From Cinnamomum chago (Eukaryota; Streptophyta; Magnoliopsida; Laurales; Lauraceae), in contig CP142457.1 of NCBI GenBank assembly GCA_038049695.1, forward strand, positions 22,086,501 to 22,150,500: a stretch of 64,000 nucleotides of DNA, in the 5' to 3' direction. Shown here piece after piece: positions 62,601-64,000 of the stretch. A model generated the notes under the pieces. That model saw nothing but the letters and a program-made list of their open reading frames with translations. It was not told the DNA's origin and did not search any database. Every line of letters starts with the position of its first letter. The stretch's first letter is position 1. The translations under genes and the position numbers were made by a program.

Positions 62601-63568
62601 TTGCCTTTGTACACAGAGTCGCAAGAAACACAGTGTGGAGTTAACAATTTCCTAGAGCCGCAAAGATTCTGCTTTAGTACAAAAGTATCGTACGTCCCGC
62701 GCGAAGTTCGGGCTTTCTCCTTTACAACCAGAGAACTCCCCGAAAGTGTTTACCATACCCAAGGTTCGCCCGAAACCCGTTTTAAACCGAAAAGTAGCTC
62801 GAAATATCCTAAAAGGTGCATCTCAACCAAGAATACCTTCAAATGGATTTCGAGGCGTGAGACAAGAGAAGGACACCCGAAACCCCTTCTACAGTAAAAC
62901 GTGATCCTGGAATTTTCTAGAGGAGTCTTTGGACCAAGAGTCGCATTAAAACACAGTGTAGAGTCAACCATATTCTCGAGCCGCATAGATTGTGTTTTCA
63001 TACTAAAGGACCGTACGACCCGCACGAAGTACGGGTTTTCGCCTTTACAAACACTGAACTCCCCGAATGTGTTTTCCTTACCCAAGATTCGCCCGAAACC
63101 CGTTTTAAACCGAAAAGTAGCTCGAAATATCTTAAAGAGCGCATCTCAACCCAGAATCCCTACAAATGGATTTGGAGCCGTAAGGAAAGACAGAGACACC
63201 CGAAACCCCATTTAGAGTAAAATGCAATCCCGGATTTTTCCAAAGGGAGTCTTTGGACCAAGAGTCGCATGAAACACAGTGTTGACTCAACAACTTTCTA
63301 GAGCCGCACAGATTATGTTTTCGTTCAAAAGTACCGTACGACCCTCGCATGAAGTTCCGGTTTTCGCCCTAGCAAACACTGAACTCCCCGAAAGTGATTT
63401 CCACACCCAAGATTCACCCAAAACCCGTAGTAAACCGAAGAGTAGCTCGGAATATCCTAAAAATCGCATCTCATCCCAAAATCCCTTCATATGGATTTAG
63501 AGGCGTACGATAAGACAAGGACACCCGAAACCCTTTTTACTTTAAAACTTGATCCCGGATATTTCTAG
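59682..63568. repeat. Super-repeat unit 4 of array III (12 monomers, 3887 bp)
   Basis: Order P-Q-R-S. After it the array returns at 63569 to a trimer with GTGAATAATTTCC and TTCGGTTTTTCTCC, the variant that also precedes unit 1 at 46727. The P-Q-R-S block is thus bounded on both sides by the same trimer type. Confidence 0.8.
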
Positions 63569-64000
63569 ATGTTGCCTTTGTACACAGAGTCGCAAGAAAC
63601 ACAGTGTGGAGTGAATAATTTCCTAGAGCCGCAAAGATTCTGCTTTAGTACAAAAGTATCGTACGTCCCACGCGAAGTTCGGTTTTTCTCCTTTACAACC
63701 AGAGAACTCCCCGAAAGTGTTTACCATACCCAAGGTTCGCCCGAAACCCGTTTTAAACCGAAAAGTATCTCGAAATATCCTAAAAGGTGCATCTCAACCC
63801 AGAATACCTTCAAATAGATTTCGAGGCGTGAGACAAGAGAAGGACACCCGAAACCCCTTCTATAGTAAAACGTGATCCTGGAATTTTCTAGAGGGAGTCT
63901 TTAGACCAAGAGTCGCATTAAAACACAGTGTAGAGTCAGCCATATTCTCGAGCCGCATAGATTGTGTTTTCGTACTAAAGGACCGTATGACCCGCACGAA

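Larger units (their letters stand above)
44943..64000. repeat. Satellite array III (continues past the window)
   Basis: Resumes inside the A monomer split by the Copia element. Unit starts are 45756, 46727, 47698, 48670, 49642, 50614, 51261, 52233, 53205, 54177, 55148, 56120, 57092, 58064, 59035, 59682, 60654, 61626, 62598 and 63569. Two units are 647-bp dimers (50614, 59035). One-base deletions explain several 971-bp steps, for example GACAAGACACC near 46675 and TAGAGGAGTC in a subset of B monomers. The array is still running at the last base. Confidence 0.97.

Noticed and set aside
47698-63568. A CRISPR-like or other regularly spaced repeat array
   Set aside because: Units are contiguous 324-bp monomers without unique spacers; this is satellite DNA in a plant genome.

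Overview
This window looks like nuclear heterochromatin from a flowering plant. It holds no host gene that I can support, and I cannot name the species. Almost all of it is one satellite DNA family, interrupted by two LTR retroelement insertions with plant-type features: tRNA-Met-type primer binding sites, AAGTGGGAGA and AAAGGGGGAGA polypurine tracts, and a Ty1/Copia order of protease, integrase and reverse transcriptase. The satellite contains many open frames of 60-172 codons. They are by-products of a monomer close to 324 bp (108 codons) and are not annotated as genes.

Layout: (1) 1-8550, satellite array I. (2) 8551-16799, a minus-strand non-coding LTR element arranged as LTR, internal, LTR, then a truncated second internal piece. 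(3) 16800-35165, satellite array II. (4) 35166-44942, a plus-strand Copia element with nearly identical LTRs of about 1.97 kb and a broken gag-pol region. (5) 44943-64000, satellite array III, which runs off the end of the window.

The satellite has at least three tiers. Monomers of 323-325 bp fall into three diverged classes (A, B, C). These form a 972-bp A-B-C higher-order repeat. In places A-B-C units are grouped into larger units: 11, 12, 14 and 12 monomers in array III (47.7-63.6 kb), and 14 and 20 monomers in array II (18.5-29.5 kb). Two kinds of 648-bp dimer arose by recombination between different monomer classes at different breakpoints, and each was later copied as part of larger blocks. 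This is a readable record of unequal exchange or block duplication.

The Copia element is defective: a nonsense codon early in gag, a frameshift between integrase and reverse transcriptase, a nonsense codon inside reverse transcriptase, and a scrambled RNase H. Yet its LTRs differ at only about three positions by eye, which suggests it was already broken when it inserted. The minus-strand element has no coding capacity. Its LTR carries a cluster of palindromes, a hairpin and two plant MSA-type (AACGG) motifs next to a TATA box, and a 14-bp inverted repeat encloses the polypurine tract/LTR junction. All comparisons were made by reading; no alignment or database search was run.
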